Positions 37,816-46,215 of a stretch of DNA of 47,083 bases are shown here, in pieces. The stretch covers positions 1-47,083 of the forward strand of contig CABXDL010000007.1 in the NCBI GenBank assembly GCA_902510995.1, given 5' to 3'. The notes under the pieces are model-generated. The model was given only the letters and a program-made list of their open reading frames with translations, had not been told where the DNA came from and did not search any database. The translations under genes were made by a program, and so were the position numbers. How positions within the stretch are numbered: position 1 is the first letter of the stretch; every line of letters starts with the position of its first letter. This stretch comes from an uncultured Candidatus Actinomarina sp. Lineage in GTDB: Bacteria > Actinomycetota > Acidimicrobiia > Actinomarinales > Actinomarinaceae.

Positions 37816-38559
37816 ATGAAAACCACTAAGATATTTCAAACAAATATAACTGAAATAACTATCAACGAATTAGCTGAAATACTAACAACAACCAAGGGTA
37901 ACTTAGTAGCAATATGTAATGCAAATACATTGGTTAGATGTGCAAGAGATAGACATATTAGAAAAGTTATTGAGAATTTTACTATAAAAACAGCAGATGG
38001 GTTTCCTGTAGCAAAATTACTATCAATTTTTTCGAAGAAGAAGCATCTTAGAGTAGATGGGTATAAGGTTTTTATGAAAACCTTAGAGCATGGCCTTGAA
38101 TCAAACACTAAGCATTATTTCTTTGGAAATGATAAAGATGTTGTTGAGTTAATGATTAAGAATATAAAAAATATTTATCCAAATGTAAATATTTCTGGTT
38201 ACCTTTCCCCAAAATATCTGGAACCAGAAGAACTTGTCAAAGATTATAAAAATAATTTTGACAATATTGAAGCTGATATTATCTGGGTGTCTCTGGGTTT
38301 TCCAAAGCAAGAAGTTTTTATTAACAAATTAAACAACGAGAAGAATTTAAAATATAATTTCGTAGGAGTTGGTGCCGTATTTGAGTGGGTAGCTGGAACT
38401 AAATTTAAAGCACCTGAAATTGTTGCAAATTTTGGTCTTGAGTGGATATTAAGATTAATTCAAGAGCCAACAAGGCTATTTAGAAGATACGCGATAGATA
38501 TTCCATTTTTTGTATTTTTCTTTGTAAAACAGTTATTTGGAAAAAATAATAGTAATTAG
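37816..38559 (+). CDS. WecG/TagA/CpsF-family glycosyltransferase (GT26)
   Basis: 'VAICNANTLVRCARDRHIRKVI', 'TADGFPVAKLL', 'IWVSLGFPKQEVFI', 'GVGAVFEWVAGTKFKAPEIVANFGLEWILRLIQEPTRLFRRY'. Confidence 0.92.
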   Translation: MKTTKIFQTNITEITINELAEILTTTKGNLVAICNANTLVRCARDRHIRKVIENFTIKTADGFPVAKLLSIFSKKKHLRVDGYKVFMKTLEHGLESNTKHYFFGNDKDVVELMIKNIKNIYPNVNISGYLSPKYLEPEELVKDYKNNFDNIEADIIWVSLGFPKQEVFINKLNNEKNLKYNFVGVGAVFEWVAGTKFKAPEIVANFGLEWILRLIQEPTRLFRRYAIDIPFFVFFFVKQLFGKNNSN

Positions 38560-38572
38560 AATAAAATAATAT

Positions 38573-40210
38573 ATGAAAATATTACAAGAACTTCTTTCTG
38601 AACTGGAAGAAAATTTACAAAAATATGAAATATTTGAAGAAATAGATTTTAAAATATCGAAAACTGCAGATTTTGATTATCAAATAAATAATTTAGTTAA
38701 ATATCAAAATCATGAAAAAATAAATTCTATCTCTGAAAATTTTTCTAGTATCTTAAGTCAATCAAACAATATCGAAAAATTTGAATTTGCTGATAACTTA
38801 TTTATAAATTTAAAACTTAATTTAAATAAAATTTCTAGTTTTATTAATAACTTAGAGGAAACCAATTTAGTACAGGACTCTAAAAGAATACTCATTGACT
38901 ATGGTGGGCCAAATATAGGGAAGCCATTACATGTTGGCCATTTAAGATCCCTTAATATTGGTAGAAGCTTAAAGAAATTAAATGAACTAATTGGAAATAA
39001 AGTAACCACAGATATACATCTTGGAGATTGGGGAATGCCAGTTGCTCAAATTATTAGTTTCTGCGAATTAAATGAAATTGATATTAAATCCCTTTCAGCA
39101 GATCAATTAATCGATATTTATCCTCAGTCTGCTGATTTATATAAAAACTCAGAAGAATTTAAAAAACAAGCTCAAATTATTAATAAGAAACTAAACCAAT
39201 CAGAAAAAGAAGTTATAAATAAATGGGAATTCTTAAGAAAAATTTCTATAGAAGATCTTAAAAAAACTTTAAAAATTCTAAATCATGATTTTGATTTATG
39301 GCATGGAGAAAGCAGTGTTAATCATCTAATTGAACCCATGATTGAATCCCTAAAGAAAGAAGGGAAAGTTGATTATGATGAAGGAGCGCTTGTAAGCACC
39401 GAAGATGCAGATCCAAAAATCTTAATTACTAAATCAGATGGATCTTATTTATATTTAACTACAGATCTCGCAACTATACTTGATAGGCTAGATAGCAATG
39501 ACTTTGATACAACACTTTATGTTGTTGACAGCAGGCAAAAACTACATTTTGAACAATTGTTTAAAACAGTTGAATATTTTAATTTTGAAAAAAGAGACTT
39601 TACACATGTCGATTTTGGAACAATTAATGATGAAGAAGGTAAGCCCTTCAAAACAAGAGATGGTGGAACTAAAAAATTACTCTCACTTTATGATGATACT
39701 TTCAAATATATTAATAAGATTAATGAAAATATAGATAATGAAACAATTCATAAATTAACTAATACTGTATTAACTTATAGTGATTTGTTAACAAATAGAA
39801 AAACAGATTATAAATTTAATATAAAAAAGTTTACAAATATCTCAGGTAAAACAGGAATCTATATTCAATACGCACAAGTTAGAGCTAAAAAAATATTAAA
39901 CAAATCTAAAATAAACTTAGATAATAAAGAACTATCTATATCAACTATTTCAGAAAGAAATTTAATAATTAGTCTTCTAAATCTTGAACTCTATATTAAA
40001 CAATCAATAACTTTTAATGAGCCTCATCATCTTGCTAATTATTTATATGAAGTTTGTAATCTATTTAATGTTTTTTATCAGGAAGAAAATATATTAAGTT
40101 TAGATAATCATGAATTGAAAACTTCTAAGCTTCTTCTAACAAAATATTTTTTGGATAATATTAATTTAGTATTTAACTCACTTGGTCTAGAACCAGTTGA
40201 TGAAATGTAA
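38573..40210 (+). CDS. argS: Arginyl-tRNA synthetase
   Basis: 'IDYGGPNIGKPLHVGHLRSLNIGRSL', 'HLGDWGMPVAQI', 'YLTTDLATILDRL', 'GKPFKTRDGGTKKLL', C-terminal anticodon-binding region. Confidence 0.92.
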   Translation: MKILQELLSELEENLQKYEIFEEIDFKISKTADFDYQINNLVKYQNHEKINSISENFSSILSQSNNIEKFEFADNLFINLKLNLNKISSFINNLEETNLVQDSKRILIDYGGPNIGKPLHVGHLRSLNIGRSLKKLNELIGNKVTTDIHLGDWGMPVAQIISFCELNEIDIKSLSADQLIDIYPQSADLYKNSEEFKKQAQIINKKLNQSEKEVINKWEFLRKISIEDLKKTLKILNHDFDLWHGESSVNHLIEPMIESLKKEGKVDYDEGALVSTEDADPKILITKSDGSYLYLTTDLATILDRLDSNDFDTTLYVVDSRQKLHFEQLFKTVEYFNFEKRDFTHVDFGTINDEEGKPFKTRDGGTKKLLSLYDDTFKYINKINENIDNETIHKLTNTVLTYSDLLTNRKTDYKFNIKKFTNISGKTGIYIQYAQVRAKKILNKSKINLDNKELSISTISERNLIISLLNLELYIKQSITFNEPHHLANYLYEVCNLFNVFYQEENILSLDNHELKTSKLLLTKYFLDNINLVFNSLGLEPVDEM

Positions 40211-40211
40211 T

Positions 40212-40754
40212 TTATAAGAAAATTTGTGAAGAAATTATCCAAACTAGCAAAGTAAAACTATAAGATAATCTATTGATAAAGATAGATGAAGTTCTAATAG
40301 TATGTTGCAAAAATAATATTAATGGGACTGCAATAAAACCAGAAAATGAAACTGACTTACCAATTGATGAAATATCGCTCAATATCAATGAATCAGAACT
40401 AATGAAGTATTGGAAGATAATTAAGGAAAATAATGATATTCCAATTGAATAAATAATATTAAATATTAGATCTTTAAACGTTGAATTATATATTTTATAT
40501 ACATTTAAAAACTCAACAGGTATAAATAAAATGAATATTGCCATAAAAAATAATATAAGACACCAAAATAAACCTTGGCCACTCCAGGTAATAATGCTTC
40601 TTTGTACTCTTTCTGTAGCCTCGAGTAATAAGTAGATAGAATATCCCGAAAATATAGTCCCTAATGAAAAAAGGTAGAGCCCAAAAATACTAAGAAAATT
40701 CTTTGATTGAAAGGTAAAATTCACTTTGTTGTCTGTTAATCTCTCATATTGCAT
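40212..40754 (-). CDS. Hypothetical multi-pass membrane protein
   Basis: About 5 hydrophobic spans; no family motif recognised. Confidence 0.55.
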   Translation of the reverse strand: MQYERLTDNKVNFTFQSKNFLSIFGLYLFSLGTIFSGYSIYLLLEATERVQRSIITWSGQGLFWCLILFFMAIFILFIPVEFLNVYKIYNSTFKDLIFNIIYSIGISLFSLIIFQYFISSDSLILSDISSIGKSVSFSGFIAVPLILFLQHTIRTSSIFINRLSYSFTLLVWIISSQIFL

Positions 40755-40798
40755 ACTGTAATATATTAATGTTTTTTCTATTAAAATAAATAGTAATT

Positions 40799-41032
40799 AT
40801 GGAATTAATTGATACACCAAATCCAAATGCAAAGAAAATAGTAATTGACCAAACTGCACTTGATCAGTCCAATCTTGAACTACAGCAACATGATCTTTCA
40901 ATAAATTTATATAAAATAGAAGGTGTATCTTCTGTTTTTTTTGGTCCTGGTTTTGTAACGATCACAAAAGAAGAAGATGTAGGGTGGGAATCAATAAATC
41001 AAGACATTATTAACATCTTTGATAAACTGTAA
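40799..41032 (+). CDS. Stand-alone Nfu/NifU N-terminal-domain protein
   Basis: 'TPNPNAKKIVID...LYKIEGVSSVFFGPGFVTITKEEDVGWESI' matches the Nfu_N pattern. Confidence 0.8.
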   Translation: MELIDTPNPNAKKIVIDQTALDQSNLELQQHDLSINLYKIEGVSSVFFGPGFVTITKEEDVGWESINQDIINIFDKL

Positions 41033-41035
41033 TAT

Positions 41036-41647
41036 ATGGAAACATTTAACCCGGACCCAAAACCAGGAAGATTGGTATTACCACTAGTTCTTATCGGAAT
41101 GATTGCAACTACTTATACATTTGTAAATAGAGTAGCAACAAATAACGATCTTGATATTTCTGCAGTAGAAGAAGAGATTGTAGTAATTGAAGAGGAAGTA
41201 ACTGAAGATTCAACTACAACATCGACTACAACAACTACATTGCCTCTCGAAGTAGTTACATATCTTGAAGAAATTCAAGGAGAAAAAGTTCAATCTGATG
41301 AACTAGGGCAGACTGTTCTAGAAGCTAATGAAAAATGGGATGATGAGCTTTACTCTTATCAAGAAGCTAAAGATGAATTTGCAAAATTCATAGAAGATGC
41401 TGAACAATTCGTAGATACTGTCTCAGAACCAGGGCCTCCTAATACTTTTGCTAATTTAGTAACTAGTCACGATGAATTGAAAGTTCTAGCTAGCTTAATT
41501 TATGAAGATACCAAAGAATTGCTTGAAGGGTTAACCTCATCAGATACTGGTGAAAGAAGGGCTGCTGCTCTAGATTCTTTTAATAAAAATTTAGCTTTAT
41601 TCCAACAAAAGATTGAAGAGACTATTGCTTCAGCAACTTCTAGCTAA
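41036..41647 (+). CDS. Hypothetical single-TM anchored protein with Thr-rich linker
   Basis: N-terminal TM 'LVLPLVLIGMIATTYTFV', acidic stretch, 'TTTSTTTTTLP' linker, helical C-terminus. Confidence 0.6.
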   Translation: METFNPDPKPGRLVLPLVLIGMIATTYTFVNRVATNNDLDISAVEEEIVVIEEEVTEDSTTTSTTTTTLPLEVVTYLEEIQGEKVQSDELGQTVLEANEKWDDELYSYQEAKDEFAKFIEDAEQFVDTVSEPGPPNTFANLVTSHDELKVLASLIYEDTKELLEGLTSSDTGERRAAALDSFNKNLALFQQKIEETIASATSS

Positions 41648-41651
41648 AAGC

Positions 41652-42668
41652 TTAAGAACAAATAGTATCAATCATTAACATAGCTATAACGTAAGGGTCT
41701 GCATTTGCATTTGGTCTTCTATCTTCTAAGTATCCTTTTTTATCAACCTCTACTTGCCAAGGAATTCTAACTGAAGCTCCTCTATCGCTAACTCCATAAG
41801 AAAAGGTATCGTACCTTTGTGTCTCATGATCTCCAGTGAGTCTTTCTTCAATTCTGGCACCATAGTTTTTTACATGAAGCTCTGCATTCTTGCCCAATGC
41901 TTCACAGCCCTCAACAATCGCATCATATCCTCCATCTTCTCTCATTTGTTTAGTAGAAAAGTTTGTATGCATACCAGCTCCATTCCAGTCTCCTTTTACT
42001 GGTTTTGGGTCTAGTGTTGCTGAAATATTGTAATCCTCAGCAATCCTGTAAAGTAACCATCTTGAAACCCATATTTGGTCTCCAATATCTGGTGCTCCAA
42101 TAGGGCCTATTTGATACTCCCACTGTCCAGGCATAACTTCTGCATTTGTACCAGAAATCTCTAAACCCGCAATCATGCATGCAGAAGCATGCTCTTCAGA
42201 TATCTCTCTTCCATAAACTTCATCGGCTCCAACGCCACAATAATAGCCTCCCTGTGGTGCTGGATATCCTGACGGTGGAAACCCTAATGGTTGTCCAACT
42301 TTTAGAGAATCATAAGATTGCTCATAAAAAGTGTATTCCTGCTCAAGGCCAAATATTGGTTCAAACTCAGCAAAATTTTCAGCAGCTGCCACACATCCCG
42401 CTCTTGTATTTGAGACATGAGGAGTCATATCAACATTTAAAACTTCACACAAAACTAATATATTTTCTCCACCTCTTATAGGGTCGTTAAATGTTGATAC
42501 AGGTCTTAAAACACAGTCTGAATTATCTCCTGTTGCCTGTTCTGTGCTTGAACCGTCAAAACCCCATATTGGTGGCTCTGATCCTTGCTCTATTATCTTT
42601 GTTTTACTCCTTAATTTACTAGTAGGAGTTTTACCATCTATCCATATATATTCTGCTTTTATTTTCAT
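41652..42668 (-). CDS. glnII: Glutamine synthetase, type II (GSII, eukaryotic-like)
   Basis: 'AEYIWIDG', 'IWGFDGSSTEQATGDNSDCVLRPV', 'LEISGTNAEVMPGQWEYQIGP', 'KGDWNGAGMHTNFSTKQMRE', 'RGASVRIP'. Confidence 0.93.
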   Translation of the reverse strand: MKIKAEYIWIDGKTPTSKLRSKTKIIEQGSEPPIWGFDGSSTEQATGDNSDCVLRPVSTFNDPIRGGENILVLCEVLNVDMTPHVSNTRAGCVAAAENFAEFEPIFGLEQEYTFYEQSYDSLKVGQPLGFPPSGYPAPQGGYYCGVGADEVYGREISEEHASACMIAGLEISGTNAEVMPGQWEYQIGPIGAPDIGDQIWVSRWLLYRIAEDYNISATLDPKPVKGDWNGAGMHTNFSTKQMREDGGYDAIVEGCEALGKNAELHVKNYGARIEERLTGDHETQRYDTFSYGVSDRGASVRIPWQVEVDKKGYLEDRRPNANADPYVIAMLMIDTICS

Positions 42669-42681
42669 ATTTACTAATGTA

Positions 42682-42697
42682 GTATCAATTTTGAATA
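42682..42697. promoter_or_regulatory. Weak candidate GlnR-box-like site
   Basis: GTATC-AATTTT-GAATA in the GSII/GlnR intergenic gap versus the GTnAC-n6-GaAAC consensus; imperfect match. Confidence 0.2.
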
Positions 42698-42735
42698 TTT
42701 GGAATTTCTAGATATTAATATTTTGTTTCAAGATT

Positions 42736-43365
42736 ATGGTTAATGGATATATAAATTTAGATAAAGAACATAGTGATTTTTTAACAATATTTAAGAATAT
42801 TGGTATTAAAAAACTCACTTTAAAGAAAGTTAATAATCAAAATGAGGTTGATATTGTTTTAACTTCATTATCTAAATATGGAGAAACAAAGAAAAATCTA
42901 TCAGATATTGAAAGCTCTAGTAAGCCAATACCTACTCTAATTATCTCTAACAATAAGGAATTTGATCAAACCATTGATTTAATTAGAAATGACCAGATTG
43001 AGGTTATTTCTAACAAGAGTCGCGTTAGTGAGATAAATGCAAGAATCAATTCTCTTATAGGTGATAGCAGTTCAGAAAAATTAGAGTTTAGAGATCTCGT
43101 GATTAATTTAAAAACGTATGAAGCAAAAATAGATAATGAACTTTTAGATTTAACTTATATGGAATATGAATTATTAAAATTCTTTATTGAAAATCAAGAA
43201 AATGTTTGGTCAAGAGAAGAACTTCTGGAAAAAGTTTGGGGATATGATTATTTTGGAGGCGCTCGAACAGTAGATGTTCACGTTCGAAGACTGAGATCAA
43301 AACTAGGTGAAAAAAGATTAGACTGGATTAAAACTGTTCATTCAGTTGGATATAAGTTTAACTAA
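42736..43365 (+). CDS. glnR: GlnR-like OmpR-type regulator with degenerate receiver
   Basis: C-term 'LDLTYMEYELLKFFIENQENVWSREELLEKVWGYDYFGGARTVDVHVRRLRSKLG' is near the actinobacterial GlnR DNA-binding domain; N-term lacks the usual Asp pocket. Divergent from GSII. Confidence 0.75.
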   Translation: MVNGYINLDKEHSDFLTIFKNIGIKKLTLKKVNNQNEVDIVLTSLSKYGETKKNLSDIESSSKPIPTLIISNNKEFDQTIDLIRNDQIEVISNKSRVSEINARINSLIGDSSSEKLEFRDLVINLKTYEAKIDNELLDLTYMEYELLKFFIENQENVWSREELLEKVWGYDYFGGARTVDVHVRRLRSKLGEKRLDWIKTVHSVGYKFN

Positions 43366-43705
43366 AACTATTTCCGCAACCACAAGTTCTTGAAACATTT
43401 GGATTGTCTATTGAGAATCCAGTTTCCATTAAACCTTCTTTATAATCTAATGTTGCACCTTGAATGTGGGATGCGCTTTCAGTATCTACTACTATTTCAA
43501 CGCCATCATATTCTTCAATAGAATCACCATCAAATTTTTCAGTGTCGAAAAACATTTCATAAGAATAACCTGAACAACCTCCTGGCTTAACTCCCATTCT
43601 TAAGAAGCTATTTTCTGAATCTTCAGCAAGCTTAAGTTCTTTAAGCTTCTTTACTGCACTATCGGTAGCTAAAACTACTCTTGATGATTTTATTTGTATA
43701 TCCAT
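43358..43705 (-). CDS. HesB/IscA/ErpA-type Fe-S cluster assembly protein
   Basis: 'LRMGVKPGGCSGYSYEMFFD', C-terminal 'TCGCGNSFS' (three conserved Cys). Confidence 0.92.
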   Translation of the reverse strand: MDIQIKSSRVVLATDSAVKKLKELKLAEDSENSFLRMGVKPGGCSGYSYEMFFDTEKFDGDSIEEYDGVEIVVDTESASHIQGATLDYKEGLMETGFSIDNPNVSRTCGCGNSFS

Positions 43706-43780
43706 AAATCAATTATACCAAATTCTGGATTTTGTAAAAATTTATTATTATAAGTACATTTCCCATAATAAGATATCAGT

Positions 43781-44914
43781 ATGCTACAAAATGATATTCT
43801 TTTAAAACACTTATCAAATGTTATGGACCCTGAATTAGGTGTAAATATTGTCGATTTAGGCATGGTTAAAGATATAACTTATACAAATTCTGAAGTAACA
43901 ATAGACCTTGCTTTAACAATTGCTGAATGCCCTATGAGAAACCAAATTGAAACAGAAATTAAAAGAAAGCTTAAATTAATTGAAAATATTGAAGAAGTTT
44001 ATATAAATGTAGTTGAAATGAGCAAAGAAGATAGATCTTCTCTTATGACAATAGCTAGAAAAAATGCTCGAGATAAAGCTGTTCCAACAAACATTAATAG
44101 TCGAACGAGAGTAATAGCAGTTGGAAGTGGTAAAGGCGGCGTTGGAAAGTCTACTATATCAACAAACCTTGCAGTGGGGCTAGAAAGTTTAGGGTTTACA
44201 ACTGGCCTACTTGATGCAGATATTTGGGGATTCTCAATACCAAGATTATTAGGAATAGAAGGAAGGCTAGAAGCAAATAAAGATAAAAAAATAGTTCCAT
44301 TCAAAAAAGGCGGGCTTGAAGTTGTTTCAACTGGGTTGATAACTGATGATGAAGATACCGCTCTGATGTGGCGAGGACTTATGCTTAGCAAAGCACTTGA
44401 ACAGTTTTTATTTGATGTTGAATGGGGAAACCTTGATTATCTCGTAATTGACATGCCACCAGGTACAGGTGATATTCAAATGGCTTTAGGTAGGCTTTTG
44501 CCACAAACAGAATTGGTTGTTGTTACAACACCTCAATCAAGCGCTCAGAAAGTAGCAACTAGAGTGGCCGATATGGCAAAGCGAAGTTTTATTCCTCTTT
44601 TAGGTGTTGTTGAGAATATGTCTTATTTTGAATCAGTGGATGGAAATAAATATAATATTTTTGGAGAAGGTGGTGGAAATGATCTTTCTAAAAAATTTGG
44701 AATACCATTACTAAACAAAATACCAATAAGTGAAGACTCAATAGAAGAGGCAGAAAATGGAACCCCTGTTCTTTTACAAGAAAAAGAAACTCCTACTAAA
44801 AAAGCTATACAAGATTTAGTAAATACAATTATAAAAATTCTACCTCCAGTATCTGATGAAACATGTACCGGAAGGTTGGCTAAAGTTCTTGAGGAATTAG
44901 AGGTAGAAGTTTAA
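43781..44914 (+). CDS. mrp: Mrp/NBP35-family Fe-S carrier ATPase (DUF59 N-term)
   Basis: DUF59 'VMDPELGVNIVDLGMV', Walker A 'GSGKGGVGKSTISTNLA', 'DMPPGTGDIQM', 'TTPQSSAQKVATRVADMA'. Confidence 0.93.
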   Translation: MLQNDILLKHLSNVMDPELGVNIVDLGMVKDITYTNSEVTIDLALTIAECPMRNQIETEIKRKLKLIENIEEVYINVVEMSKEDRSSLMTIARKNARDKAVPTNINSRTRVIAVGSGKGGVGKSTISTNLAVGLESLGFTTGLLDADIWGFSIPRLLGIEGRLEANKDKKIVPFKKGGLEVVSTGLITDDEDTALMWRGLMLSKALEQFLFDVEWGNLDYLVIDMPPGTGDIQMALGRLLPQTELVVVTTPQSSAQKVATRVADMAKRSFIPLLGVVENMSYFESVDGNKYNIFGEGGGNDLSKKFGIPLLNKIPISEDSIEEAENGTPVLLQEKETPTKKAIQDLVNTIIKILPPVSDETCTGRLAKVLEELEVEV

Positions 44915-44919
44915 ATTTG

Positions 44920-46215
44920 ATGGAAAATATATCAGTAAATAATTTAGTTGAAGAATTTGAATCAAACCTCCCAAGAGAAATATCTATTTCAATTGCTAAA
45001 AATATTTTAAATTCAAAAATAAGTAAAGAGAATGCAATAAGTGAGTATAAGAAAAATATTGGTTTGCTAGAAAAAAAAATTCAAAGAAGTGTTCTTAATT
45101 GCACAGGTACTTTACTTCATACAAACCTAGGAAGAGCACAAATTAACCCTGAATTTACTGGAGATGCTTCAAATATCGAATATGATCTAGACAAACACAA
45201 CAGAGGAAAGAGAAATGAATACTTAACTTCTTCTATGAATTTACTACTTAACTCTGAGAATGTTTGTTTTGTAAATAATAATGCTGCCTCTTTATTTATT
45301 GCATTAAAAACTATAAAAGAAACTTCTGAAGTAAAGTCTGTAATTATCTCTAGAGGAGAATTAATTGAAATTGGGGGTTCTTATAGATTGCCTGAAATAA
45401 TTGAATCTAGTGGTTTAAAACTTAAAGAAGTTGGAACAACTAACAAAACAGATGTTAAGGATTATGAAAAAGCATTAAAATCTAACCCGGACTCTCTTCT
45501 TCTTAAAGTTCACAGGTCTAATTTTTCTATTGAAGGCTTTTCAAAAGAAGTTTCAATCAAAGAACTTAAAACTCTCTCAAAAAAATATAATGTTGAACTT
45601 TTTCATGATCTTGGGAGCGGACTTGTGGTTGATAGAAAATTTCTAGAGTCACAACAAGTAAATATCTTTGATGACGAGCCAACGGTTCAAGAATCTTTAA
45701 CAGAAGGTTCAGATTTAGTTATGTTTTCTGGAGATAAGCTATTCGGCTCAGTTCAAGCAGGAATAATTGCTGGGAGGGAAAAGCTCGTTGAGGATATTAA
45801 AAATAATCCTTTATTTAGAACATATAGATGCTCTCCATTAATTCTTTTTGAGTTACAAAATACTGTTAATAAATACATAGAAAAAAATGAAATAGAAATT
45901 CCTATTTGGTCTTCTTTATTGATGACCTACGAAGATATTCTATTAAGAGTCAAAAATATTTCAAAAGAAATAAAAATGAATCATGAGATTGTGGATAGTG
46001 AGTCCTTAATTGGTGGAGGTACAATGCCTGATAAAAAACTTTTGACACCAGTAATTAGTATTGGTAATCAAAATATTGATAATCTTTTGACAATATTATC
46101 AAATCAAGACACTCCTCTAGTACCAAGAGTTTCTGAAGATAAAATAATAATCGACGTAAGAAGCTGTTCAGTAAAAAATGACAAAAAAATAATAGAATTG
46201 CTAAACAAAGTATGA
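44920..46215 (+). CDS. selA: L-seryl-tRNA(Sec) selenium transferase
   Basis: 'LNCTGTLLHTNLGRA', 'VNNNAASLFIALKTI', 'FHDLGSGLV', 'MFSGDKLFGSVQAGIIAG', 'RTYRCSP'. ATG at 44920 preferred over TTG 44917. Confidence 0.92.
   Translation: MENISVNNLVEEFESNLPREISISIAKNILNSKISKENAISEYKKNIGLLEKKIQRSVLNCTGTLLHTNLGRAQINPEFTGDASNIEYDLDKHNRGKRNEYLTSSMNLLLNSENVCFVNNNAASLFIALKTIKETSEVKSVIISRGELIEIGGSYRLPEIIESSGLKLKEVGTTNKTDVKDYEKALKSNPDSLLLKVHRSNFSIEGFSKEVSIKELKTLSKKYNVELFHDLGSGLVVDRKFLESQQVNIFDDEPTVQESLTEGSDLVMFSGDKLFGSVQAGIIAGREKLVEDIKNNPLFRTYRCSPLILFELQNTVNKYIEKNEIEIPIWSSLLMTYEDILLRVKNISKEIKMNHEIVDSESLIGGGTMPDKKLLTPVISIGNQNIDNLLTILSNQDTPLVPRVSEDKIIIDVRSCSVKNDKKIIELLNKV

Noticed and set aside
37105-38108. 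Minus ORFs 37105..37380 and 37836..38108
   Set aside because: Antisense to the GT4 and GT26 genes; shadow ORFs.
39498-39734. + ORF inside argS in another frame
   Set aside because: Out-of-frame within a conserved synthetase.
42170-42192. GCATGC-containing inverted repeat (atgcatgcagaagcatgc)
   Set aside because: Within conserved GSII coding sequence; short and probably chance.
41817-42481. + ORFs 41817..42014 and 42146..42481
   Set aside because: Antisense to GSII, which is highly conserved.
43999-44391. Minus 130-aa ORF inside mrp
   Set aside because: Antisense to the Walker-A-containing Mrp gene; shadow ORF.
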